Position numbers and translations under genes: made by a program. 20,971 nt of DNA, from contig CAZVUN010000039.1 in assembly GCA_964629975.1 (NCBI GenBank), positions 1-20,971 of the forward strand, written 5' to 3'. Under the pieces are notes generated by a model. That model was given only the letters and a program-made list of their open reading frames with translations, ran no database searches and was not told the origin of the DNA. Shown one piece after another: positions 6,992 through 14,726 of the stretch; the first letter of the stretch is position 1; the number at the start of each line of letters is the position of its first letter. Source of the stretch: G020354085 sp964629975. GTDB lineage: Bacteria; Pseudomonadota; Gammaproteobacteria; Acidiferrobacterales; Sulfurifustaceae.

Positions 6992-8554
6992 ATGAGAACG
7001 TTACGGTTTTTGCAGCGGATTGCCGCGCGGGTCGAGCGGCCTTCGGCGGCGTCTAACGGCTACTTGTGGGTGGCTGAGCCACGGCAGGTGACTTTCTCTT
7101 GTGCGGCCAAGAGAAAGTCAGCAAAGAAAAGGCCGCCCCGGATGGCGCCCATATCCTGCGCGCCTCGGGCCTTGGGGCCGGCGCCGTGCCGACGCGACTT
7201 GCCTGTCGCGTGGGGCGGTCGCGCGCATCCGGCGCGCGACCCTTTCCGGGCGCTTACCCAAAGCCCTCCGGTGCTCGGGTGCGCCATACGGGGACCAACA
7301 ACCGACACCCCAGGCAACCGCGTTGTTGTCGGCGTCTGCGTGTCGTACCTGTTCTTGGCGCTGGCGCTCACCACGCCGGTTCACGCCCTCGAAATCGACC
7401 CGCTCGTGCCGCCCGAGATCAACCTCGGCGGACGTGTCATCGCGACGGCCGCCCACACGCGCGAAACCGACGACGCCGGTGGTCGCGACAGCACGAGCGT
7501 CAACGACATCGCCGACTCGAGCCTGCTGTTTGGATTCAGCAAGTACCTGTTCGACAGCACCTCGTACGGTTTCGGCAACTTCGGCGTCAAGGTCCCGGAG
7601 GATGGCACCGATCTCAAGGACGACCTGTACGTCCACGAGGCATCGGTCGGCATCGGCGGCAGGCACTACGAGGTCAAGCTCGGGCGCTCACGCCTCGGCA
7701 GCACGCTGCTCGCGCTGCCGACGCTGCGCGACGGCGATCTGCTCGACTTCACGCATGTGCCGAACGGCTCGTCTGCGGCCGAGGCCGAGGAGTACCAGAT
7801 CTTCGGTAATGTCGTGGAAGGGCGCTGGTGGGTCACGCGCACGTTCGGGCTCGACGCCGGCTTCACGGCACGCGCGCGCACCGACGCCGCTGGCGAGCGC
7901 CTCTCGGGCGAGGAGTTCAACGGCGCGCGTCTGGGGTTTGCCTACGAGCTGCCGGAGGCGATCAAGTTCGCGCGCGGCCTGCGCTACGCCGCCATCCGCC
8001 TCGATGCGCAGCGCGTGAACGACCAGGGCCCGGGACTGCCCAGCGACCGAATGGCCTCGTGGATCGCGGCCGCTGCCTTCAACCTGTCGGACAATCCCGA
8101 GGCTACCTGGGCCCTCGACCTGCAGGCGATCGCCAACGAGGGGACGGGGCTGCAAGGCATTGCCAGCCGCGTCGAACGCGCCCGCACAAAGTCGCGCGCG
8201 CTCGTCGCGGCGCTGCGCTATGGCGAACGGCCGGCGCTGCAGACGCGCTGGCAGGCGGCGCTCACGCTCGGCGTCAAGGACTACCGCGACTTCGAGCAGG
8301 CGCGCGCCTACGCGCTCGCGCCGAGCTTCGGGTATCGGCTCGGCAGCGGCGTCGAGCTGCTCGCGCAGTACCGGTACACGAACAACGATACGGCGCTGGC
8401 GGCGGCAACCGGTGTCGAGACCGAGCAGCGTGTCGAGCTCGGACTGATGTTCTCTCTTGCGCACACCTTCAACGAAAGCGTGGGTGAGCGCCAATCCATT
8501 CTCAACCTCGAGCACAACATGTTCGATCTGGGCCCGATGGGCGGAGGTCACTAA
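6992..8554 (+). CDS. Predicted outer-membrane beta-barrel protein with repeat-derived N-terminus
   Basis: The frame encodes 520 residues, but only about residues 111-520 look like a natural protein. Residues 111-132 (VVVGVCVSYLFLALALTT and then PVHA) are a signal-peptide core with a cleavage site, and the mature part of about 388 residues has alternating hydrophobic and polar beta strands, YxxF/GxG patterns and porin-like segments (YEVKLGRSRLGSTLLAL). Residues about 8-110 come from an interspersed hairpin repeat and have low-complexity Arg/Pro/Ala composition. The ATG at 6992 has a strong Shine-Dalgarno (AAGGGGG, 6980-6986) and sits 10 bp after the oxidase stop, so it is likely the original start; GTG codons at 7271 and 7340 are alternatives for the present gene. 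Its place, behind a copper oxidase, is where copB usually lies, but I do not see CopB's Met-rich N-terminus. A role as a copper-linked barrel is inferred. Confidence 0.6.
   Translation: MRTLRFLQRIAARVERPSAASNGYLWVAEPRQVTFSCAAKRKSAKKRPPRMAPISCAPRALGPAPCRRDLPVAWGGRAHPARDPFRALTQSPPVLGCAIRGPTTDTPGNRVVVGVCVSYLFLALALTTPVHALEIDPLVPPEINLGGRVIATAAHTRETDDAGGRDSTSVNDIADSSLLFGFSKYLFDSTSYGFGNFGVKVPEDGTDLKDDLYVHEASVGIGGRHYEVKLGRSRLGSTLLALPTLRDGDLLDFTHVPNGSSAAEAEEYQIFGNVVEGRWWVTRTFGLDAGFTARARTDAAGERLSGEEFNGARLGFAYELPEAIKFARGLRYAAIRLDAQRVNDQGPGLPSDRMASWIAAAAFNLSDNPEATWALDLQAIANEGTGLQGIASRVERARTKSRALVAALRYGERPALQTRWQAALTLGVKDYRDFEQARAYALAPSFGYRLGSGVELLAQYRYTNNDTALAAATGVETEQRVELGLMFSLAHTFNESVGERQSILNLEHNMFDLGPMGGGH
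7010..7321 (+). repeat. Interspersed hairpin-rich repeat inserted in the barrel gene
   Basis: This stretch differs from the genes around it and contains three perfect hairpins: 13-bp arms at 7089-7101 and 7108-7120 with a 6-base loop, 7-bp arms at 7192-7198 and 7205-7211, and 9-bp arms at 7218-7226 and 7232-7240. The wording of the first hairpin and the following AAAG-rich then CCGCCCCGG block resembles, from memory, a dispersed noncoding repeat found in many copies in several beta- and gammaproteobacterial genomes, where it gives rise to false small proteins. It has no transposase and no obvious target duplication. The ends are approximate; the left edge is placed after the first few codons of the barrel gene and the right edge at the start of the signal-peptide core. 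Confidence 0.6.
7089..7120. repeat. Perfect 13-bp hairpin inside the interspersed repeat
   Basis: The arm TGACTTTCTCTTG at 7089-7101 is answered by its exact reverse complement at 7108-7120 across the loop TGCGGC. It lies inside the translated frame of the barrel gene, 97 bases after the start codon, and has no T-tract, so it is not a normal intrinsic terminator. It could still slow ribosomes, pause polymerase or stabilise upstream mRNA. Confidence 0.85.
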
Positions 8555-8555
8555 C

Positions 8556-8987
8556 ATGCCAACGTATTGGATTTCGATAATGGGTCTGGTCACCGCACTT
8601 ACGACAGGTGCTGCCAACGCGGCGGAGAAGGCTGCCGACCCGCATGCCGGTCACCAGATGCCGGCAACGGATAGTTCGAAAGTGGACCATGCCGCTATGG
8701 GCCATGGCGCTCCGGTGGCGGTCGACGGACCGTGGTCGTACAAGGGCCGCGACAACCCCAAGCCCCACAAGGATGGGCGCTGGGAGATGGTGCCGGTTCC
8801 CGAGTACGGCCACATGTTCATCTCCACCCAGGGCTTGAGCCGCGAGCTCACCTGCGCGGCGCTCGACAATCCGGGTGTCATGGTCGACCGCGCCACGCGC
8901 CAGCGCTGCGGGCTGCCCGCAGATGCAGCGGCAGCTGCGAAGGACCGTGCCGCGCCAGTGGTTGACCATTCGAAGATGAAGCATTGA
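8556..8987 (+). CDS. Secreted Met/His-rich putative copper-binding protein
   Basis: This 143-residue protein begins with a short signal peptide (cleavage near ANA, residue 22). A Met/His-rich part follows (DPHAGHQM, DHAAMGHG), then a compact region rich in Trp, Tyr, Gly and Pro (GPWSYKGRDNPKPHKDGRW), and two cysteines, Cys100 and Cys118, that could form a disulfide. It ends in DHSKMKH, a second Met/His patch. GGAGGT at 8543-8548 fixes the ATG at 8556; the barrel stop codon lies one base before it, so the two genes are co-translated. I do not recognise the central domain. The Met/His patches are typical of periplasmic Cu(I) carriers and the neighbours support that, but function is inferred. 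The first codons are richer in A+T than the neighbours. Confidence 0.75.
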   Translation: MPTYWISIMGLVTALTTGAANAAEKAADPHAGHQMPATDSSKVDHAAMGHGAPVAVDGPWSYKGRDNPKPHKDGRWEMVPVPEYGHMFISTQGLSRELTCAALDNPGVMVDRATRQRCGLPADAAAAAKDRAAPVVDHSKMKH

Positions 8988-9029
8988 TGCGTGCCGGGCA
9001 CACACGCCAATTATCATGGAGGCCTGTCA

Positions 9030-9455
9030 ATGAAACACCGTTGCATCCTGACCGCCGTCGCCACGCTTGCGGCAAGCGTATCCGGGTTCACCGTAGCCGC
9101 CGGCGGTCCCGCCGGGGCGCCGCACGATCACTGGATGGCGCCGGCCGACGCGCAAATGCGCCCCAATCCGGTCAAGGCCGACCCGGCGTCGCTTGAGCGC
9201 GGCAAGCGCCTGTTTGAGGTGAATTGCGTCTCCTGCCACGGCGCGGGTGGCCGCGGTGACGGACCGGCCGGCCAGACACTGAAGCCGCGCCCGGCTGATC
9301 TGGTGCGGATGGCGCCGGGCCACAGTGACGGCGACTTCGCCTGGAAGATTGCCGAGGGCAAGGCGCCGATGCCGGGATTCAAGGTCAGCCTGAGCGAGAC
9401 GCAGATCTGGGATCTCGTTAACTACGTCAAACGTGGCCTCGGGGCGGCCAGGTAG
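9030..9455 (+). CDS. Periplasmic monoheme cytochrome c
   Basis: This 141-residue protein has a Sec signal peptide (MKHRCILTAVATLAASVSG, mature end near AAG) and one heme-binding CVSCH at Cys66-Cys69-His70. Met114 in APMPGF is the likely second heme ligand, so the protein is a class I cytochrome c. The N-terminal segment has a HDHWMAPADAQ stretch whose His and Met could bind metal. I chose the ATG at 9030 because GGAGG at 9018-9022 precedes it and a signal peptide follows directly; the ATG at 8991 would add 13 unlikely residues. It would carry electrons in the periplasm, plausibly between the multicopper oxidase upstream and a membrane complex. It lies 42 bp after the Met/His-rich gene and 27 bp before the next cytochrome, in the same transcription unit. 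Confidence 0.9.
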   Translation: MKHRCILTAVATLAASVSGFTVAAGGPAGAPHDHWMAPADAQMRPNPVKADPASLERGKRLFEVNCVSCHGAGGRGDGPAGQTLKPRPADLVRMAPGHSDGDFAWKIAEGKAPMPGFKVSLSETQIWDLVNYVKRGLGAAR

Positions 9456-9482
9456 GCACACGTGTATTGCCGCGCCGACAGC

Positions 9483-9938
9483 ATGAGACCGCGCGCGCCG
9501 CACCTGCTGCTGATCGCCTGTGCCTTTGCCGTCGTCGCCTGCGAACGACCCGTGCCGCCGCCGGGCCCGGCAGTCGCAGCGCCGCGGGTCGACCCCGCGG
9601 CGCTGGCGCGCGGCGCGGCGCTGTATCGTGAGCATTGCAGCGCCTGTCATGGGTCGCAGGCGCAGGGCGCACCCAACTGGCACCAGCCCTTGCCCGACGG
9701 GCGCATGCCCCCGCCGCCGCTCGATGGCAGCGGGCACGCCTGGCACCACCCGCGCGCGTGGTTGCGCGCCACGATCCGCGACGGCCTCGGGCCGGCGCGT
9801 GGCATGCCGGGCTTTCGCGACCGGCTCACCGACGCGGACGTGGAGGCAGTGATCGACTGGTTCCAGTCGTTGTGGCCGGCGGAGATCTACCGCGCCTGGC
9901 GCGAGAGCGATGCGGCCAGCCACGCCGGCGGTCGCTAG
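9483..9938 (+). CDS. Lipoprotein monoheme cytochrome c (paralog 1)
   Basis: This 151-residue protein has a lipoprotein signal (LLLIACAFAVVAC), so it should be anchored to a membrane through its N-terminal cysteine. The heme site is CSACH at Cys52-Cys55-His56, and Met in RGMPGF is the likely sixth ligand. The C-terminal helix VIDWFQSLWPAEIYRAW is nearly repeated in the next gene, so the two are tandem duplicates. A proline-rich linker (PVPPPGPAVAAP) follows the lipid cysteine and would lift the heme domain off the membrane. The start is uncertain: ATG at 9483 gives a classical lipoprotein signal but no Shine-Dalgarno, while GTG at 9462 has CAGGTAG just ahead of it and would add seven residues. 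Its job is likely electron transfer in the periplasm, as partner of the oxidase or of a respiratory complex. Confidence 0.86.
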   Translation: MRPRAPHLLLIACAFAVVACERPVPPPGPAVAAPRVDPAALARGAALYREHCSACHGSQAQGAPNWHQPLPDGRMPPPPLDGSGHAWHHPRAWLRATIRDGLGPARGMPGFRDRLTDADVEAVIDWFQSLWPAEIYRAWRESDAASHAGGR

Positions 9939-9995
9939 CGGGCGGCGCCGCGCACGTTTATCATTTGTCCGCTCAATAGCGTCGACGTTGCGACT

Positions 9996-10457
9996 TTGTT
10001 TACGCGTCTTGTCCCCGTCCTGATCATGGCCGTCGCCGCACTGGCGGTCGGATGCAGCAAGAAGGAACCGGAACCGGTGGTCAGCGCGCCGCTCAAGCTC
10101 GAACCGCTGGTGTCGGTCGAAGCGGTGGCGGCCGGCGCGCGGCTGTACCTGGAGAACTGTGCGCAATGCCACGGGCCGCAGGCGCAGGGGCATCCGGACT
10201 GGCAGAACCCGCAGACGGTCGCGGCCCCGCCGCTCAACGGCACGGGCAATGAGTGGAAGCGCAGCCGGCCGGAGCTCATCGCCATCATCAAGCAGGGGGC
10301 GAAGAGGAACGGTGAGCCGGTGATGCCGGGCTGGCAGGGGCGGCTCACCGACGAGGAGATCGGCCAGATCGTCTCCTGGTTCCAGGCGCTGTGGCCGCCG
10401 GACGTGTACGAGCGCTGGCAGAAGGCGCACGCCAGAGCGCCCCGTCCCAAGAGCTGA
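9996..10457 (+). CDS. Lipoprotein monoheme cytochrome c (paralog 2)
   Basis: This 153-residue protein starts, as judged here, at TTG 9996 and has a lipoprotein signal with lipid-bearing Cys20 (LAVGC, followed by SKKE). The heme site is CAQCH at Cys55-Cys58-His59 and the Met in PVMPGW is the probable distal ligand. It matches the previous gene along its length: GP/SQAQG after the heme, PPLNGTGNEW against PPLDGSGHAW, LTDEEIGQIVSWFQALWP against LTDADVEAVIDWFQSLWP. The distal ATG at 10026 would destroy the signal peptide, so the rare TTG start is preferred although no clear Shine-Dalgarno is seen. The 57-bp gap to the previous gene is the longest among the cytochromes. Two near-copies may form two heme steps of one wire, or bind different partners. 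Confidence 0.85.
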   Translation: MFTRLVPVLIMAVAALAVGCSKKEPEPVVSAPLKLEPLVSVEAVAAGARLYLENCAQCHGPQAQGHPDWQNPQTVAAPPLNGTGNEWKRSRPELIAIIKQGAKRNGEPVMPGWQGRLTDEEIGQIVSWFQALWPPDVYERWQKAHARAPRPKS

Positions 10458-10478
10458 GATCACGACACGAGGACACGC

Positions 10479-10553
10479 ATGATGCAGGCCGCCCTTTGGA
10501 TCATCATCATCTTGGTGATTGCCGTTCTTATTAAGTATCTGCTCAAGAAGTAG
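10479..10553 (+). CDS. 24-residue single-helix membrane microprotein
   Basis: A short frame, ATG at 10479 (or the adjacent ATG at 10482) to TAG at 10551-10553, encodes 24 residues: a short start MMQAALW, a strongly hydrophobic helix of Ile, Leu and Val, and a basic end KYLLKK. GAGGA at 10469-10473 with 5-base spacing is a good Shine-Dalgarno, and the following gene has its own AGGAG 20 bp downstream of this stop. The helix would cross the membrane once, with the lysines inside if the positive-inside rule holds. The codons are richer in A+T than the surrounding DNA because of Ile codons. Its neighbours are a cytochrome lipoprotein and DUF302. Function is unknown; small helices of this kind often support a larger membrane complex. 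Too short for usual gene calling. Confidence 0.55.
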   Translation: MMQAALWIIIILVIAVLIKYLLKK

Positions 10554-10585
10554 CGGTACGCCCTTCCGCCACCCAGGAGTAAGCC

Positions 10586-10975
10586 ATGTACGGATTCAAC
10601 ATCGAGCTCACCGACAGTTTTGACAACACGGTCAAGCGCGTGACCGAGGCGCTCAAGAGCGAGGGCTTCGGCGTGCTCACCGAGATCGACGTGCAGGCCA
10701 CGATGAAGGCCAAGCTCGGCATCGAGGGGCGCCCGTATCGCATCCTCGGCGCCTGCAACCCGCCGCTTGCGCACCGCGCGATCAGCGCCGATCCGGACAT
10801 CGGTCTGCTGCTGCCGTGCAACGTGGTGGTGCGCGAGGAACCGGACGGTCGTATGAACGTCGGCTTCATGGACCCGATCGCGGTGCTCAAGCTCACCAAC
10901 AACCCGGGCATCACCGAAGTGGCCAAGGAAGTGCGCGCCAAGCTCGAGCGGGTGCGCGACAAGCTCAAGGGCTGA
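10586..10975 (+). CDS. DUF302 family protein
   Basis: This 129-residue protein has the DUF302 pattern: an N-terminal strand and helix (FDNTVKRVTEALKSEGFGVLTEIDV), a central YRILGACNPPLAHRAI and the strand IGLLLPCNVVVRE, followed by VGFMDP. The cysteines in GACNP and LLPCNV are the family's conserved positions. There is no signal peptide, so it is likely cytoplasmic. AGGAG at 10575-10579 fixes the ATG at 10586. DUF302 proteins are small alpha/beta proteins of unknown biochemical function that often occur near metal-resistance, thiosulfate or cytochrome genes. Here it sits between the microprotein and a CpxP-like gene, which suggests redox or copper sensing or chaperoning in the cytoplasm; that is inference. 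Confidence 0.9.
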   Translation: MYGFNIELTDSFDNTVKRVTEALKSEGFGVLTEIDVQATMKAKLGIEGRPYRILGACNPPLAHRAISADPDIGLLLPCNVVVREEPDGRMNVGFMDPIAVLKLTNNPGITEVAKEVRAKLERVRDKLKG

Positions 10976-11035
10976 GCCGCGCGCCGTTCCTTGTCGGCAG
11001 GCGGTCCAATGCAACACGCACCCGAGGATACAAAC

Positions 11036-11632
11036 ATGATGCAATCAGTACGCAAGCTCAGCGTCGCGGCCGCCGCATTCGCGGCGCTTGGCCTCAGTAC
11101 CAGCACACTCGCGGATCCGCCGGGCGGCATGCACGGCCGGATGGGCGACGGCCCGATGATGCCGGGCGGCATGGCCGCGCTCGGCAAGGGTCCGGGCAAG
11201 CCCGAGTTTCACGACCTGTGGCGGCTCGATATCAACGACGAGCAGCGCCGCAAGATCAACGCCATCCACGACGAGCTGCACAAGAAGCACTGGGAGGCGA
11301 TGGGGCGCGTGCACGAACAGCAGACGCGCCTGCGTGACCTGTACGACGTCGACGGCGCCTACGATGCCAAGAAGATCGGCGCGGCCTTCGGCGAGATCGG
11401 CAAGTTGCGCGCACAGATGGTCGAGGCCGAGATCGACGCATTCAACCGCGCGGTCGCGTTGCTCGCCCCGGAACAGAAGCATCAGCTCAAGCAGCTCGCC
11501 GAGCAGCCGGCGCCCGCCGGCGGCTGCGGCCGCATGGGGCAGGGCAGGCACGGCGGCGGCATGGGCCACGGCCCCGGCATGCATCACGGGCCGATGGGCG
11601 GGATGGGCCCGGGGCAGGGCCCCGCGCCCTGA
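11036..11632 (+). CDS. CpxP/Spy-like periplasmic protein with Met/His/Gly-rich tail
   Basis: This 198-residue protein has a signal peptide (VRKLSVAAAAFAALGLSTSTLA, cleavage near residue 26) and an all-helical middle with two LTxxQ-like motifs: LDINDEQRRK at about 67 and LLAPEQKHQL near 143. This arrangement is that of the CpxP/Spy/ZraP/CnrX group of periplasmic stress proteins and metal sensors. A Met/Gly patch (MHGRMGDGPMMPGGM) lies before the helices and a Met/His/Gly-rich tail of some 40 residues (GGGMGHGPGMHHGPMGGM) after them, both suited to Cu(I) or Ni/Co/Zn binding. One cysteine lies at the tail start (GGCGRM). Two adjacent ATGs occur at 11036 and 11039; GAGGA at 11024-11028 supports either. 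It would bind metal or act as a chaperone in the copper-stressed periplasm. No cognate sigma factor or two-component gene is seen nearby. Confidence 0.8.
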   Translation: MMQSVRKLSVAAAAFAALGLSTSTLADPPGGMHGRMGDGPMMPGGMAALGKGPGKPEFHDLWRLDINDEQRRKINAIHDELHKKHWEAMGRVHEQQTRLRDLYDVDGAYDAKKIGAAFGEIGKLRAQMVEAEIDAFNRAVALLAPEQKHQLKQLAEQPAPAGGCGRMGQGRHGGGMGHGPGMHHGPMGGMGPGQGPAP

Positions 11633-11650
11633 GGGGCGCAGAACCGGTCT

Positions 11651-11692
11651 CTGATCTGAATCAAGGACAATTCCCGACGCATTGAGTTAGAT
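11651..11692 (+). promoter_or_regulatory. ANR/FNR-type box with class II promoter geometry
   Basis: CTGATCTGAATCAA at 11651-11664 matches the FNR/ANR consensus TTGAT-N4-ATCAA at 9 of 10 positions. Its centre lies between 11657 and 11658. A -10-like TTAGAT at 11687-11692 lies where a start at 11699 would place the box centre at -41.5, the standard class II position. The message would have a leader of about 69 bases ahead of the DUF3330 gene. This suggests induction of DUF3330-copA under low oxygen. The -10 is only a 3 of 6 match. Confidence 0.65.
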
Positions 11693-11767
11693 TTGCTCAA
11701 GAATCTTCGGCCACAAGCCAGGCGAGGTACGCCGTGGCGAGCGCGGGCAACGCGCAGGAGGTGGAGC

Positions 11768-12184
11768 ATGAGCAAATCTGCCGAAGAGCTGCAGCCGGGC
11801 CTGGTCGCCTGCGAGATCTGCCTGCGAGAGATCCCGCGTTCGGTCGGGCAGAGCGAGGAGGCCGTTGATTACGTCTACTATTTCTGCGGACCGGCGTGTT
11901 TCGCGCAGTGGCAGGCCGGCGCCCCGCTTGAAACGATCGGGGTGACGATCGAGGGCCGCGCCCTCGACTTCGCCACCGCGCAGTCGGTGGCCCAGGCGCT
12001 GGTCGCAGCCGGTGGCAAGGCGGCCGCGCCGATCGCCTGGTACGACCGCGCCGGCAATCGGGCCGCGCCCGAGCTGCCCGCCGCCGGCGAGCGACCGGGC
12101 TGGCTCGACTACGCCGAGCGCCATGGCGGCACGCTCAAGGTCGATATCAATCACGGCACGTACGTGTTCGTGTTCGCGGCCTAG
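11768..12184 (+). CDS. DUF3330 cysteine-motif protein
   Basis: This 138-residue cytoplasmic protein starts with a zinc-ribbon-like DUF3330 block: CEIC (Cys15, Cys18), REIPRS, then DYVYYFCGPACFAQW (Cys40, Cys44). The same block occurs in short proteins carried by mercury-resistance transposons, where its role is not settled. The C-terminal part (about 60-138) is a small alpha/beta-looking segment (IGVTIEGRALDFATAQSVAQAL, WLDYAERHGG, DINHGTYVFVF) that I do not recognise. The ATG at 11768 has a near-perfect AGGAGG at 11756-11761; the upstream ATG at 11693 would add 25 Arg-rich residues and overlaps the promoter. It is preceded by an ANR-type box and followed by copA after 90 bp. The four cysteines probably bind Zn(II) or Cu(I); a link to copper is from context only. 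Confidence 0.78.
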   Translation: MSKSAEELQPGLVACEICLREIPRSVGQSEEAVDYVYYFCGPACFAQWQAGAPLETIGVTIEGRALDFATAQSVAQALVAAGGKAAAPIAWYDRAGNRAAPELPAAGERPGWLDYAERHGGTLKVDINHGTYVFVFAA

Positions 12185-12204
12185 GCCGCAGGCGCAGGGG
12201 CACC

Positions 12205-12235
12205 TGCCACACGCCGCGCGCGGCGGCGTGTGGCA
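12205..12235. repeat. 13-bp perfect hairpin between DUF3330 and copA
   Basis: TGCCACACGCCGC at 12205-12217 pairs with its exact reverse complement at 12223-12235 across the loop GCGCG. There is no T-tract after it, so it is not a standard intrinsic terminator, but it could weaken readthrough into copA or protect the upstream message. The right arm contains TGGCA of a sigma54-like element. Confidence 0.8.
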
Positions 12236-12246
12236 CAATCGCTGCT
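12231..12246 (+). promoter_or_regulatory. Sigma54-like -24/-12 element before copA
   Basis: TGGCACAATCGCTGCT has GG at 12232-12233 and GC at 12244-12245, exactly 10 bp apart as sigma54 promoters need, and matches TGGCAC fully and the -12 block at 4 of 5. Transcription would begin about 20 bases before the copA start. No sigma54 activator gene is in the window, and CACAAT at 12234-12239 might equally serve as a sigma70 -10. It overlaps the hairpin arm, so it may be chance. Confidence 0.25.
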
Positions 12247-12274
12247 GCATCACGCCAGCGCGCCCGAGGCCGCC

Positions 12275-14515
<2,241 letters not shown>

Positions 14516-14532
14516 CGGCGCGCTGCCCTGCG

Positions 14533-14588
14533 CTGTCGCGTGTCCGTCACGCGCGCGTCACCTCGCCGTAGCAACGGCCCGCTAGCAT
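14533..14588 (+). promoter_or_regulatory. PHO box of four 11-bp-spaced repeats plus -10
   Basis: Four 7-base units start exactly 11 bp apart: CTGTCGC (14533), CCGTCAC (14544), GCGTCAC (14555) and CCGTAGC (14566). They resemble the PhoB unit CTGTCAT, in the GC-rich form CTGTCAC. After the last unit there are 10 bases and then TAGCAT (14583-14588), a 4 of 6 match to the -10. This is the normal layout of a PhoB-activated promoter with two PhoB dimer sites. It stands 130 bases before phoX, which fits control by phosphate starvation. Confidence 0.68.
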
Positions 14589-14726
14589 CGCCCGCCAACC
14601 GCTCCCGGTCTTGCGCCGGGTCACGCTCGCCTTCCGGCACGTGCGGCCGGCGTGCACCGTGGCTGGCGCTGCGCCCAGGAGGGTCGACCCGAACCGTGCA
14701 ACCCGACATCGTGTGAGGACAAACGC

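Noticed and set aside
7099..7809. Separate Arg-rich protein read from the interspersed repeat
   Set aside because: Such frames arise from the repeat itself and run into a shifted frame of the barrel gene; no ribosome site.
6992..8554. Classical CopB outer-membrane copper protein
   Set aside because: Position fits, but the Met-rich N-terminal part and CopB-type motifs are not seen; called only a barrel.
11624..11639. Terminator at the end of the CpxP-like gene
   Set aside because: A 6-bp stem over the stop codon without a T-tract is too weak to call.
12230..12274. GTG start for copA at 12230
   Set aside because: It lies inside the arm of a strong hairpin and would add 15 residues before the heavy-metal domain; ATG 12275 has a ribosome site.
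14678..14716. Tiny frame with GTG at 14696 after AGGAGG in the phoX leader
   Set aside because: Only six codons and spacing too long; no sign of selection.
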